From: DATFJT01 sp965230755
Lineage (GTDB): Bacteria; Bacteroidota; Bacteroidia; Chitinophagales; Saprospiraceae
Direction: 5' to 3'
Assembly: GCA_965230755.1 (NCBI GenBank)
Contig: CBDDLT010000016.1
Span: 310,001 to 374,000 of the forward strand
Length of the DNA: 64,000 nt
Below are positions 16,524 through 24,879 of the stretch, piece after piece. Both the position numbers and the translations under genes were made by a program. A model generated the notes under the pieces. The model worked only from the letters and a program-made list of their open reading frames with translations, was not told the DNA's origin and did no database searches. Position 1 is the stretch's first letter. Each line of letters opens with the position of its first letter.

Positions 16524-19069
16524 TGTACACTAATTAATTGAGTAAATGTCTGGCCTAATGAATAAGCCCTTATATAGTAAATGCCTCTTTTCCAGTTTTT
16601 CGTGGGTATTGATAGTTTTTTATTGTCCCTTTCCATTTCCTTTGCGTAAACCAAGTATCCACTTCGATCATATATCTTAACAGATGTTTTTCCCCTCCAA
16701 TCAGATCCAAGACTTAATTCAATATTACTATTAAGCGAAACTGGGTTCGGGACAAGGGCAAACTTCAGGTCTTCTTCAATCTCGGTATTGTTCGTTATAG
16801 GATCACATACAGGAGATACCCATAGGCCGCGTCCATACGTTCCGGCATAAATTTCCTGCGTAAGATCATTAATTTCCAATTCGTTGATGATCACATTAGG
16901 TAATCCATTGCTGAACACTTCCCATTCTTTGGTCAAACTATCCCGATAGTATATGCCGTAATTCATACCCAAATACAAGGACTCATAGTCATTGTCGTGC
17001 CAGGTCACACACAGCGCCTCAAAGTTGGGAAGATTCTCATTCCATACTTCCCAATCTTGGCCTCCATTGCGTGATACTATCACTTTATTACTTCCGGATA
17101 TTGCCATGGCTATCAAATTCGCATTCCTAGGATGAATGGCGATGTAATTGATGGATGGCTCTCCAAATTCGACTCCGTCATAGATGAGCTCCCAGTCAGT
17201 GGCACCTCCGTCATGGGTTCTGAATAAAATTCTACCTGATGCAGAATATATCGTATCGCTTCCCGAAGGAGCTACTTTAAAATGTTGCGGACCGAAAGGC
17301 TGCGAAATTGTATCAAAAGTGAATCCGTAGTCACTGGACTTATATATTCTGTCGAAACCCACATAGATGGTCGTAGAATCAGTAGGATCTTTTTCGAATG
17401 GTGTTACCCATCTGCCAGTACCCTGAAGATCTCCCAAACCAAATACATATTGCGCCGACTGCCCACCATCCGTAGAATAGAGCAACCCACCAAACTGATA
17501 AGTTCCAAAAATAGTATTTGCTGAATCGCTTAATACAAAGGACTCCATACCGTCAGCACCAAACCAGCTGTTCCATCCGTCATCTATCCAGACAGAGCTT
17601 CCGTTGTCCTGAGCACCTCCAGATACAATCGGTGGATCGGTTTGAGCAACACCAATTCTATAAAACTGGTGCACATTAATTCCCTTGCCTTTTTCCAAGA
17701 TTGTATTTTTTCCAATCAATGTATCCCTACTGTCTTCGAAAGAATAAAAGCCTCCATCACTACCTATTAGGACCTTACCGTTTCTCCACTCCAGAATGTC
17801 TATATCCGCATGGCAATAGCTGTATTCTGCAAAATCATCGAAAGGGTATATCCAGTGAGTTATGATATCAAAACTATCTCCTCCATTAAATGATCTCCAC
17901 AAATTGATCCCGGCAATAAACACCTCATTGCTGTCCCAATCAGAAACTACGATATCCATATCACGAGGAGCTTGTCCGAACACATCGTCTGCTGTGAAAG
18001 AATAGCCCATAAAATTCTTGTTTCCATGATCTTTCTTCTCGTAACTAGCTCCCTGATCTCTTGAAATGTATAGGCCTTCATATCCTCCTCCCTCGCATTG
18101 TAAGACATACAAGTTATCAGGTGCAGCTGCACTAACGTCCATCATCTTTGCCTGGAAATTGGAAGAATCGAAAGTCATTTGATCGAAATTCAGACCCCCG
18201 TTCACTGATTTCCAGAGGTTATGTCCGGAAGCATAAACGATACTAGTATCTGTAGGGTGAAATTCTATGTCGTAGGTGATATCATCTACTACTCTAAATG
18301 AGTTCCTCCCTCCATTCGGCGACCTGAAAATACCAGCATACTCAACCGAGGTCCATACTTCAAGCGGGTTGTTGTGTCTTACCATGATCTTATTGACATT
18401 TCCAAACCCACCAGTCCCGTATTCTGTCCAACTCATTCCTCTGTCTTCACTCTTGAACAATGATCCTCCATTGCCCCCCCAATAATAAACATCGGAATCC
18501 GTAGGATCTATGGCCAATGAATAAACCACCATATTGACGTATTCATCCGTCAATGGAATCCACGTCGCCCCGTCATCCTGACTCTGCCAAACCCCTCCTG
18601 TCTGAGACCCAATGATGATATGGCTGGAATCCTGAGGATCAACAGCAAAAGATGTGATTCTTCCAATACCGGGATTATATCCACTGGTGATATTCAATTC
18701 CACCGGACCCAGCGCCTTCCAGTCCGATGCACATTGTTCCGAACGCCCTTCATTCTTCAGGTTTCGTACTCTATTGAACTCTGCCAATTCGTGAAAATAA
18801 TATCGATCCGGTTTGAGATAACCCTCATCATCGATCATTCTCTGCGCATTGAACTCCCATCTCTTCCAATGCTTATATCCCGATCCTTTGCCGGTTCCTC
18901 TCTCTTCAAAGTATGCTTCTGCAGATTGTTGGATATCTTCAAAAGTGTACTTTTCGAATTGAGTCATCATCTCTTTGTACTCCTGCGCTTCAAGTGAGAC
19001 GCCTAAACATAATACAAAGGCAAATAGAATGGGAAGTCTGTAATTGTGTGGTATCAATTTATTTATCAT
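16520..19069 (-). CDS. T9SS-secreted BNR/sortilin-like repeat protein
   Basis: This 849-residue protein has a signal peptide (about 1-29, ending LEAQ). Many BNR/sortilin-type repeats follow, with the Asp-box S-x-D-x-G-x-x-W pattern seen as SQDDGATWIPL, SEDRGMSWTEY, SVNGGLNFDQM, STDGGQSAQY and SRNGGQDWEVW. They form one or two beta-propellers. The last 80 residues are a T9SS type A sorting domain: LVPNPVSLNSNIELSL, VKIYDRSGYLVY and GIYYIRAYSLGQTFTQLISVQ. It should be exported across the outer membrane and anchored or released. It overlaps the purine nucleoside phosphorylase gene by 11 bases and the following lipoprotein gene by 4, an odd operon of a housekeeping enzyme with surface proteins. 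The biochemical role is unknown. Confidence 0.88.
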   Translation of the reverse strand: MINKLIPHNYRLPILFAFVLCLGVSLEAQEYKEMMTQFEKYTFEDIQQSAEAYFEERGTGKGSGYKHWKRWEFNAQRMIDDEGYLKPDRYYFHELAEFNRVRNLKNEGRSEQCASDWKALGPVELNITSGYNPGIGRITSFAVDPQDSSHIIIGSQTGGVWQSQDDGATWIPLTDEYVNMVVYSLAIDPTDSDVYYWGGNGGSLFKSEDRGMSWTEYGTGGFGNVNKIMVRHNNPLEVWTSVEYAGIFRSPNGGRNSFRVVDDITYDIEFHPTDTSIVYASGHNLWKSVNGGLNFDQMTFDSSNFQAKMMDVSAAAPDNLYVLQCEGGGYEGLYISRDQGASYEKKDHGNKNFMGYSFTADDVFGQAPRDMDIVVSDWDSNEVFIAGINLWRSFNGGDSFDIITHWIYPFDDFAEYSYCHADIDILEWRNGKVLIGSDGGFYSFEDSRDTLIGKNTILEKGKGINVHQFYRIGVAQTDPPIVSGGAQDNGSSVWIDDGWNSWFGADGMESFVLSDSANTIFGTYQFGGLLYSTDGGQSAQYVFGLGDLQGTGRWVTPFEKDPTDSTTIYVGFDRIYKSSDYGFTFDTISQPFGPQHFKVAPSGSDTIYSASGRILFRTHDGGATDWELIYDGVEFGEPSINYIAIHPRNANLIAMAISGSNKVIVSRNGGQDWEVWNENLPNFEALCVTWHDNDYESLYLGMNYGIYYRDSLTKEWEVFSNGLPNVIINELEINDLTQEIYAGTYGRGLWVSPVCDPITNNTEIEEDLKFALVPNPVSLNSNIELSLGSDWRGKTSVKIYDRSGYLVYAKEMERDNKKLSIPTKNWKRGIYYIRAYSLGQTFTQLISVQ

Positions 19070-19904
19070 GGTTTAATATTTTAATCAATAGACGCGATAA
19101 ATCCGGAGCTCTCTCTTGAGCGAGTCGGATTACCGATTCTATCGTTGTTTCCTTAATCTTTTCAGGCGGATAACACAGATTAGAAACCATGGACAACACC
19201 AATACTTCTATATCCATGTGACGGGCTACTATAACTTCGGGAACTGTTGACATTCCAACTAAATCCGCTCCCATTAGATGTATCATTTTATATTCTGCCG
19301 GGGTTTCCAAGTTAGGGCCTTGAAGAGCGTAATACACTCCTTCATTTAATCCAATTCCCAAAGAATCCGCTGCAGCATTGGCCAAAGATCGAAGTCTTTT
19401 CGAATAAACCTCTGAAAAATCCGGAAATCTTGGGCCGAATACATCGAAATTAGCTCCGCGAAGTGGATTTTCAGGCATCATATTGATATGATCTCGCAAC
19501 ATGACCAACTCACCTTCTCCGAAATTCTCATTCACCGAACCACTGACATTGGTAATATACAATTCCTCTACACCCAATATTTTTAGGACTCTGATCGGAA
19601 GAGTAAGCTCTCGCATATCATATCCCTCGTAATAGTGGAAACGCCCTGAAAGAACTGCAATAAATTCTCCATTATGACGAGCTAATATCAGTTTTCCAGC
19701 GTGCCCCTCAACGGTAGATTCAGGCATTTCCGGAATTTCGGCATAGGGAATTTCTAAAACAATTTCGTCCAACATCTCTGTAAATCCTCCTAACCCAGTC
19801 CCCAGTATAACTGCCTTCCTTACTTCACGGGCTATTCGCTTCTTGATCCAATTCGAAGCCTTATTAATACTATTGATATAAGCTATATTAGAGTTCTTAC
19901 TCAT
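19059..19904 (-). CDS. Purine nucleoside phosphorylase (class II, trimeric type)
   Basis: This 281-residue protein has the family landmarks GTGLGGF with the phosphate-binding loop (about 37-43), VEGHAGKLILA, the phosphate His region SGRFHYYEGYD, ITNVSGSVN, and the substrate loop GPNLETPAEYKMIHLMGADLVGMSTVPEVIVARH. It cleaves inosine, guanosine and their deoxy forms with phosphate to give the base and (deoxy)ribose-1-phosphate. The usual TNAAGG loop reads TNVSGS, a modest departure. It is divergent from rimP and leads a unit with the T9SS and lipoprotein genes. A 5'-methylthioadenosine phosphorylase function is a less likely alternative. Confidence 0.92.
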   Translation of the reverse strand: MSKNSNIAYINSINKASNWIKKRIAREVRKAVILGTGLGGFTEMLDEIVLEIPYAEIPEMPESTVEGHAGKLILARHNGEFIAVLSGRFHYYEGYDMRELTLPIRVLKILGVEELYITNVSGSVNENFGEGELVMLRDHINMMPENPLRGANFDVFGPRFPDFSEVYSKRLRSLANAAADSLGIGLNEGVYYALQGPNLETPAEYKMIHLMGADLVGMSTVPEVIVARHMDIEVLVLSMVSNLCYPPEKIKETTIESVIRLAQERAPDLSRLLIKILNHDK

Positions 19905-20007
19905 TCGAAAACCTTATTCAAGTATATTTTCCCCCTGTCATTGATTAAAAATACGGCTAAATAATTAAATATCAAGCTTTATTCATGCAGCTTTCCTTAA
20001 AAATTCT

Positions 20008-20015
20008 TATATTTG
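20008..20015 (+). promoter_or_regulatory. Promoter -7 element of the rimP-nusA-infB operon
   Basis: TATATTTG at 20008-20015 matches TAnnTTTG. It predicts a transcript start near 20021 and a leader of about 42 bases to the rimP ATG at 20063. The -33 element is not clear (TTTCC or TTTA in 19979-19996). Confidence 0.5.
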
Positions 20016-20031
20016 CAGCGGATAATTTTGC

Positions 20032-20057
20032 GAGGGAACCGAAAGTTCCCTCTTTTT
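20032..20057 (+). terminator. Terminator-like hairpin in the rimP leader (possible attenuator)
   Basis: GAGGGAAC (20032-20039) and GTTCCCTC (20045-20052) form a perfect 8-bp stem with the loop CGAAA, followed directly by TTTTTATTTT and then the rimP ATG at 20063. It lies after the predicted promoter, so it is inside the transcript. It looks like an intrinsic terminator or attenuator controlling the translation-factor operon. Leader control of rimP-nusA operons is known in other bacteria; for this structure it is inferred. Confidence 0.6.
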
Positions 20058-20062
20058 ATTTT

Positions 20063-20539
20063 ATGGTTGAGGACGAACTTCGAAAATTAATTACCGAAAA
20101 ACTGGAGACGGACGAATTCCATGACTTTTATCTGGTAGAGATTGAAGTCAAAGATCCCAACAAAATATTGATTTTTGTAGATTCTGACTCGGGCGTAAAA
20201 ACTAAGGATTGTGCTGTCTTGAGCAGGTATATCGAAGAATACCTTGACGAAGAAAATTGGAAGGGAGGGAAGTATGTTTTAGAGGTCTCCTCTCCCGGAA
20301 TAGATCGCCCGCTAAAATTTCCCCGTCAATATGTCAAAAATATTGGAAGGAAGATAGAGATAAAAACTCATCAAGGGGAAAAGCTAGAGGGGAAGTTGAT
20401 CGAAGCCAATGATGATTATGTGGTTATTCAATACAGAGACAAGATAAAAGACGGAAAGAAGAAAAAGAATATTATTAAACAAACAGAGATAACGCATGAT
20501 ACAATCGAGAAGGCCAAGATCAAGATTTCATTTAAATAA
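20063..20539 (+). CDS. rimP: RimP: 30S ribosome maturation factor
   Basis: With start ATG 20063 the protein has 158 residues. A longer frame from 19985 would translate the promoter and leader hairpin, so it is rejected. The N-terminal alpha/beta domain has FHDFYLVEIEVKDPNKILIFVDSDSGVKTKDCAVLSRYIEEYLDEE. The family signature YVLEVSSPGIDRPLK follows, and then the C-terminal Sm-like barrel (GRKIEIKTHQGEKLEGKLIEANDDYVVIQY). It binds the small subunit and speeds late 30S assembly. It is the first gene of rimP-nusA-infB, 21 bases before nusA. Confidence 0.95.
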   Translation: MVEDELRKLITEKLETDEFHDFYLVEIEVKDPNKILIFVDSDSGVKTKDCAVLSRYIEEYLDEENWKGGKYVLEVSSPGIDRPLKFPRQYVKNIGRKIEIKTHQGEKLEGKLIEANDDYVVIQYRDKIKDGKKKKNIIKQTEITHDTIEKAKIKISFK

Positions 20540-20560
20540 ACTACTCAAATAAATTTGATC

Positions 20561-21799
20561 ATGAATTTAGTAGAGACTTTTGATAGTTTTAAAACGGGTA
20601 AGAATATAGATCGCCCAACAATGGTGAGAGTACTTGAAGATGTATTCAGAACATTGATAAAGAAGAAATATGGCTCCGATGAGAACTTTGACGTAATTGT
20701 CAATACAGGGAAAGGAGACTTAGAGTTGTGGAGGGTTCGTGAAATCGTTCCTGACGGTGAGGTGACCGACGACAATACTCAAGTTGCGATTTCCGAAGCA
20801 CTCGATATTGAGGAAGACTATGAAATCGGAGAGGAATGCTATGAAAAGTTGCACTTAAGGAATTTTGGTAGAAGAGCCATTATGGCCGCTCGACAAACGC
20901 TTATTTCCAGAATTAATGAGCTGGAAAAAGACGAAGTATTTAAGAAATATAAAGATAGAATTGGAGAAATCGTCCTAGGCGAAGTGCATCAGGTGTTGAA
21001 AAGAGAAATTCTCGTTCTTGATGATGCTACCGGTAATGAATTGATCATTCCTAGAAATGAAACCATCAAAGGTGATTTTTACCGCAAAGGAGATATGGTA
21101 AAAGGAGTAATCAAGGACGTAACTATAAGAAATAATAACCCTAGAATCATTGTTAGTCGTACGGCCAATGACTTTTTGGCAAAATTAATGGAGCAAGAAG
21201 TTCCTGAAATTGAAGATGGGCTGATCACGATACAAAAAATAGTTAGAATTCCTGGTATTCGAGCTAAGGTTGCCGTAGAGTCTTATGATGACAGAATCGA
21301 TCCGGTTGGAGCATGTGTAGGGATGAAGGGAAGTAGAATCCACGGAATCGTCAGAGAGTTGAGGAATGAGAACATTGACATTGTGAACTTTACGAACAAT
21401 ATCTCTCTATATATTCAAAGGTCTCTAACACCGGCTAAAGTATCAAATATTGACCTGGACATGGATGCTAAGCGTGCAGCGGTATTCCTCAACCCGGATC
21501 AGGTATCTCTGGCTATCGGTAAAGGGGGGGCCAATATCAAATTGGCCAGTAGATTGACGGAATTTGAAATTGATGTATTCCGTGATGAAGACGCATATGA
21601 GATTGATGACGTTCAACTTTCAGAATTTACCGATGAGATTGAAGAGTGGGTATTGAATGCGCTCAAGGAAATAGGTCTTGATACAGCGAGAAGTGTGCTG
21701 GATATGGACAGAGCAGATTTAATAAGAAGAACGGATCTCGAAGAAGAAACAGTAGATGAAATACTCAATGTTTTGGCTTCGGAATTCGAAGAAAAATAA
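20561..21799 (+). CDS. nusA: NusA: transcription termination/antitermination factor
   Basis: This 412-residue protein starts at ATG 20561 (a TTG at 20555 would add two residues). In order it has the N-terminal RNA-polymerase-binding domain (1-130), an S1 domain (about 133-200, GEIVLGEVHQVLKREILVLDD and MVKGVIKDVTIRNNNPRIIVSR), and two KH domains with RIPGIRAKVAVESYDDRIDPVGACVGMKGSRI and FLNPDQVSLAIGKGGANIKLA. A short C-terminal helical domain follows, with no acidic repeats as in E. coli. It binds RNA polymerase and nascent RNA to modulate pausing, termination and antitermination. It lies between rimP and infB, as in most bacteria. Confidence 0.97.
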   Translation: MNLVETFDSFKTGKNIDRPTMVRVLEDVFRTLIKKKYGSDENFDVIVNTGKGDLELWRVREIVPDGEVTDDNTQVAISEALDIEEDYEIGEECYEKLHLRNFGRRAIMAARQTLISRINELEKDEVFKKYKDRIGEIVLGEVHQVLKREILVLDDATGNELIIPRNETIKGDFYRKGDMVKGVIKDVTIRNNNPRIIVSRTANDFLAKLMEQEVPEIEDGLITIQKIVRIPGIRAKVAVESYDDRIDPVGACVGMKGSRIHGIVRELRNENIDIVNFTNNISLYIQRSLTPAKVSNIDLDMDAKRAAVFLNPDQVSLAIGKGGANIKLASRLTEFEIDVFRDEDAYEIDDVQLSEFTDEIEEWVLNALKEIGLDTARSVLDMDRADLIRRTDLEEETVDEILNVLASEFEEK

Positions 21800-21851
21800 T
21801 ATTAGTTTTTTAGAAACTAAGTGATAGAATTACCAAAGAAAGAAAACTTTA

Positions 21852-24557
21852 ATGGCAAAAAGATTAATTAAAATTGCGAAAGAGCTCAATGTGGGATTGT
21901 CTACCCTTGTAGAACATCTTCGAGGCGAAGGCTATGAAGTTGAAGACCGCCCCACAACTAAAGTGACCGACGAAATGTATGAGTCACTGCTGGTTGCATT
22001 TGAGAAATCTCTCGCCATTAAAGAACAAGCGGATAAGATGATCATTGGTAATAGGCCTGCGAAAGAACCTGTTGCCAAAAAGGTGGAAAAGGAAGAACCA
22101 CCTGCGCCAAAGGAGGCACCCAAAGAGGAGCCACCTGCCCCTAAAGCTAAAGAAGAGGTAAAAGAGGAAGAACCGAAAACAGAAAAAGTAGAAGAGGAAA
22201 AACCAAAAAAATCAAAGCTTACCGGGCCAAAAGTCGTAGGGAAAATTGAACTGAAAGAACCCGCGAAAAAGAAGAGTGTCAAAAAAGAAGAACCCAAAGT
22301 TGAAGAAGAAAAGGTCGAAGAAAAAGAAACTGCTCCTAGTCAAAAAACCGATGAACCTGTTGTAGAAAGTCCTGCTGAAACGGTAGCTCCAAAAGAAGAG
22401 GTGGAAACAGTTAAGGCAGAAGCTCCAAAATTGAAAGGGCTCAAGGTTTTAGGGAAAATTGATACCGATAAAATTGCCAAAAAACCAAAAAAGAAAGAGA
22501 AGCCTGCTCCGGAAAAAAATGATGATAGTGCGGCTAAGAAAAAAAGACGACGTATCCGGAGAACGGTTGGCAAAAAGGTAGAAAACAAAAACCAGAGATC
22601 AACTCCAAGAAAAGAAAAAGAAGAAGTAAAAGAGATTTCTCAAAAGGAAATAGAAGAAAAAATCAAGGCTACAATGGCCCGAATTGGTGGTGGAAGCAAA
22701 AAGACAAGGCAGAAACTCCGTCGGGAAAAGAGAGAGCAAAAAAGAGAGCAGCAGGAACAGCTTGCTGAAAGTCAGGATACGGGTAAAATAGAATTGACTG
22801 AATTCATTTCAGTCAATGAATTTGCTTCGTTGCTTGGAGTATCCATTACAGATATCATCACAACCTGTATGAATTTAGGTGTGATTGTTTCTATTAACCA
22901 GAGACTGGATGCAGAAATCATCGAGCTCGTAGCAGATGAATTCGAAAAGGAAGTTGTATTCATCAGTGCGGAAGAGCAAGTCGACGATGAAGATGAATGG
23001 GAAGATAGCGAAGAAGATTTACACCCAAGAGCTCCGATTGTTACCGTTATGGGACACGTCGATCACGGTAAAACGTCGTTGCTGGATTATATCCGAAGTG
23101 CTAATGTTGCAGAAGGTGAGGCCGGAGGAATCACGCAGCACATTGGAGCCTACGAAGTAAAAGTAGGAGATAATGATCAGAAAATTACCTTCTTGGATAC
23201 ACCGGGTCACGAGGCCTTTACAGCGATGAGGGCCAGAGGGGCGAAGGTAACTGATGTTGCCGTAATCATTATTGCTGCAGATGATAAGATCATGCCTCAG
23301 ACGAAAGAGGCAATCAGTCATGCCCAGGCGGCAGGTGTACCCATTGTATTTGCGATCAATAAGATTGATAAGCCTGGTGCTTCTCCAGATAGGATCAAAC
23401 AGGAGTTGGCCGATATGAACTTGCTCGTTGAAGAATGGGGAGGAAAGTATCAATCTCAAGATATTTCTGCCAAGAATGGAACAAACATCGATCTGCTTTT
23501 GGAAAAGATTATTCTGGAATCAGAATTACTTGAATTAAAAGCTAATCCAAGCAGGCCAGCAGTTGCAACTATCCTGGATGCATCGCTAGATAAAGGACGT
23601 GGTTATGTGGCTAAAATTCTGGTCCAGACAGGAACTCTAAAGATTGGAGATTCGGTATATGCCGGAGAATACTCAGGTAAGATCAAGGCCATGTTTGACG
23701 GAAGAGGTAAGAGGATGAAAACTGCCGGGCCTTCGACTCCGGTCCTTATCCTAGGATTGGGAGGGGCACCTCAAGCAGGTGAATTGCTCAAAGTAGCTTC
23801 CTCAGAACAAGACGCCAGAATGATCGCCAATAGACGTGCTCAGATCATTCGAGAGCAAACCAATAGGGCGAGCAAACGAATCTCATTAGATGAGATCGGA
23901 AGAAGATTGGCTCTTGGTACGTTTAAAGAATTAAACCTTATCATCAAGGGAGATGTGGATGGATCTATTGAGGCCCTATCTGATTCCTTGATTAAGTTAT
24001 CTGTTGAGACGATCCAGGTTAATATCATACATAAAGCTGTTGGACAAATCATCGAATCCGATGTTCTTTTGGCCTCCGCTTCTGATGCGATCATTATTGG
24101 ATTCCAAGTGCGTCCATCGGGTAATGCAAGAAAACTTGCTGAAAAGGAAGGCATAGAAATCAAGACTTACTCGATCATCTATAAGGCTATCGAAGAAATC
24201 AAGATGGCCATGGAGGGTATGTTGGAGCCAACCAAAGAAGAAAACATTACTGCTCAAATTGAGGTCAGAGAGGTTTATAAAATCAGTAAGGTCGGAACCA
24301 TTGCCGGATGTATGGTACAAGAGGGTACCGCGGCTAGAAACAACCACATTCGTCTGGTAAGAGAAGGTATTGTGACCTATCCGGTCAAAGAGGGGCAACA
24401 TGGAGAAATTAGCTCTCTGAAGCGCTACAAAGACGATGTTAAGGAAGTGCGTGCAGGTATGGAATGTGGATTGTCCATCAAAAACTTCAACGATATCAAA
24501 GTCGGCGATATCATCGAATGTTACGAGATTGTTGAGGTTAAGCAGACTTTGGAGTAG
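21852..24557 (+). CDS. infB: Translation initiation factor IF-2
   Basis: This 901-residue protein has the short IF2_N domain (KRLIKIAKELNVGLSTLVEHLR), a long low-complexity Lys/Glu/Pro/Ala linker (about 70-300) and a second IF2_N (about 320-370). The G domain has GHVDHGKT (G1), GGITQHIGAYEV (G2), DTPGHEAF (G3) and NKIDKPGA (G4). Domains II-IV reach the end, including the C2 fMet-tRNA-binding domain. It places initiator tRNA on the 30S and is a GTPase triggered by 50S joining. The antisense open frames inside it come from the biased linker codons and are not genes. It is the last gene of the operon, and its stop lies 10 bases from a convergent doubtful frame. Confidence 0.98.
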   Translation: MAKRLIKIAKELNVGLSTLVEHLRGEGYEVEDRPTTKVTDEMYESLLVAFEKSLAIKEQADKMIIGNRPAKEPVAKKVEKEEPPAPKEAPKEEPPAPKAKEEVKEEEPKTEKVEEEKPKKSKLTGPKVVGKIELKEPAKKKSVKKEEPKVEEEKVEEKETAPSQKTDEPVVESPAETVAPKEEVETVKAEAPKLKGLKVLGKIDTDKIAKKPKKKEKPAPEKNDDSAAKKKRRRIRRTVGKKVENKNQRSTPRKEKEEVKEISQKEIEEKIKATMARIGGGSKKTRQKLRREKREQKREQQEQLAESQDTGKIELTEFISVNEFASLLGVSITDIITTCMNLGVIVSINQRLDAEIIELVADEFEKEVVFISAEEQVDDEDEWEDSEEDLHPRAPIVTVMGHVDHGKTSLLDYIRSANVAEGEAGGITQHIGAYEVKVGDNDQKITFLDTPGHEAFTAMRARGAKVTDVAVIIIAADDKIMPQTKEAISHAQAAGVPIVFAINKIDKPGASPDRIKQELADMNLLVEEWGGKYQSQDISAKNGTNIDLLLEKIILESELLELKANPSRPAVATILDASLDKGRGYVAKILVQTGTLKIGDSVYAGEYSGKIKAMFDGRGKRMKTAGPSTPVLILGLGGAPQAGELLKVASSEQDARMIANRRAQIIREQTNRASKRISLDEIGRRLALGTFKELNLIIKGDVDGSIEALSDSLIKLSVETIQVNIIHKAVGQIIESDVLLASASDAIIIGFQVRPSGNARKLAEKEGIEIKTYSIIYKAIEEIKMAMEGMLEPTKEENITAQIEVREVYKISKVGTIAGCMVQEGTAARNNHIRLVREGIVTYPVKEGQHGEISSLKRYKDDVKEVRAGMECGLSIKNFNDIKVGDIIECYEIVEVKQTLE

Positions 24558-24567
24558 AATTAGCAGC

Positions 24568-24879
24568 TCAGTTGCCATTACTTTGAACTTTTTTGCTCTT
24601 CCATTTTCTGCGAAGCCCTTCGAAACTATAGTATGTGCTAGTGCGGTTATCTAACGAGAAAACTTCAACACTATCATTAGAATAATATTTATGGCGAGCC
24701 CCATTGTAATCATCTTCTCTGGATTCACTATAATTTAATTTGTCACCAACCTTTACAAGTTCGTTTTTTAAATAATAATATGGTTCCAGTAAAGACTTGT
24801 CTGGATAGGGTACAGCGCTGAAATTATATAAATGGTTTCCTTTTAAAAGAAAATTTTCCAACAACCCTAATCCCTTCAA
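24568..24879 (-). pseudogene. Doubtful 103-codon frame after the BCCT gene, possible gene remnant
   Basis: This open frame has only a TTG start (24879) that overlaps the BCCT stop (TTGA) and has no internal Met codon. The product is hydrophilic and Tyr-rich (KNELVKVGDKLNYSES, SLDNRTSTYYSFEGLRRKWKS), has no signal peptide and fits no family I know. The composition is protein-like, so it may be the tail of an older gene whose start was lost when the repeat at 24866-24906 entered. It could equally be a translated TTG-start gene. Confidence 0.3.

Noticed and set aside
19985..20062. N-terminal extension of rimP to ATG 19985
   Set aside because: It would translate the -7 element and the leader hairpin. 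RimP homologues start near the MVEDELRKLI region.
21932..23459. Long minus-strand frames inside infB
   Set aside because: They are antisense to the Lys/Glu-rich linker and G domain of IF-2 and arise from codon bias.
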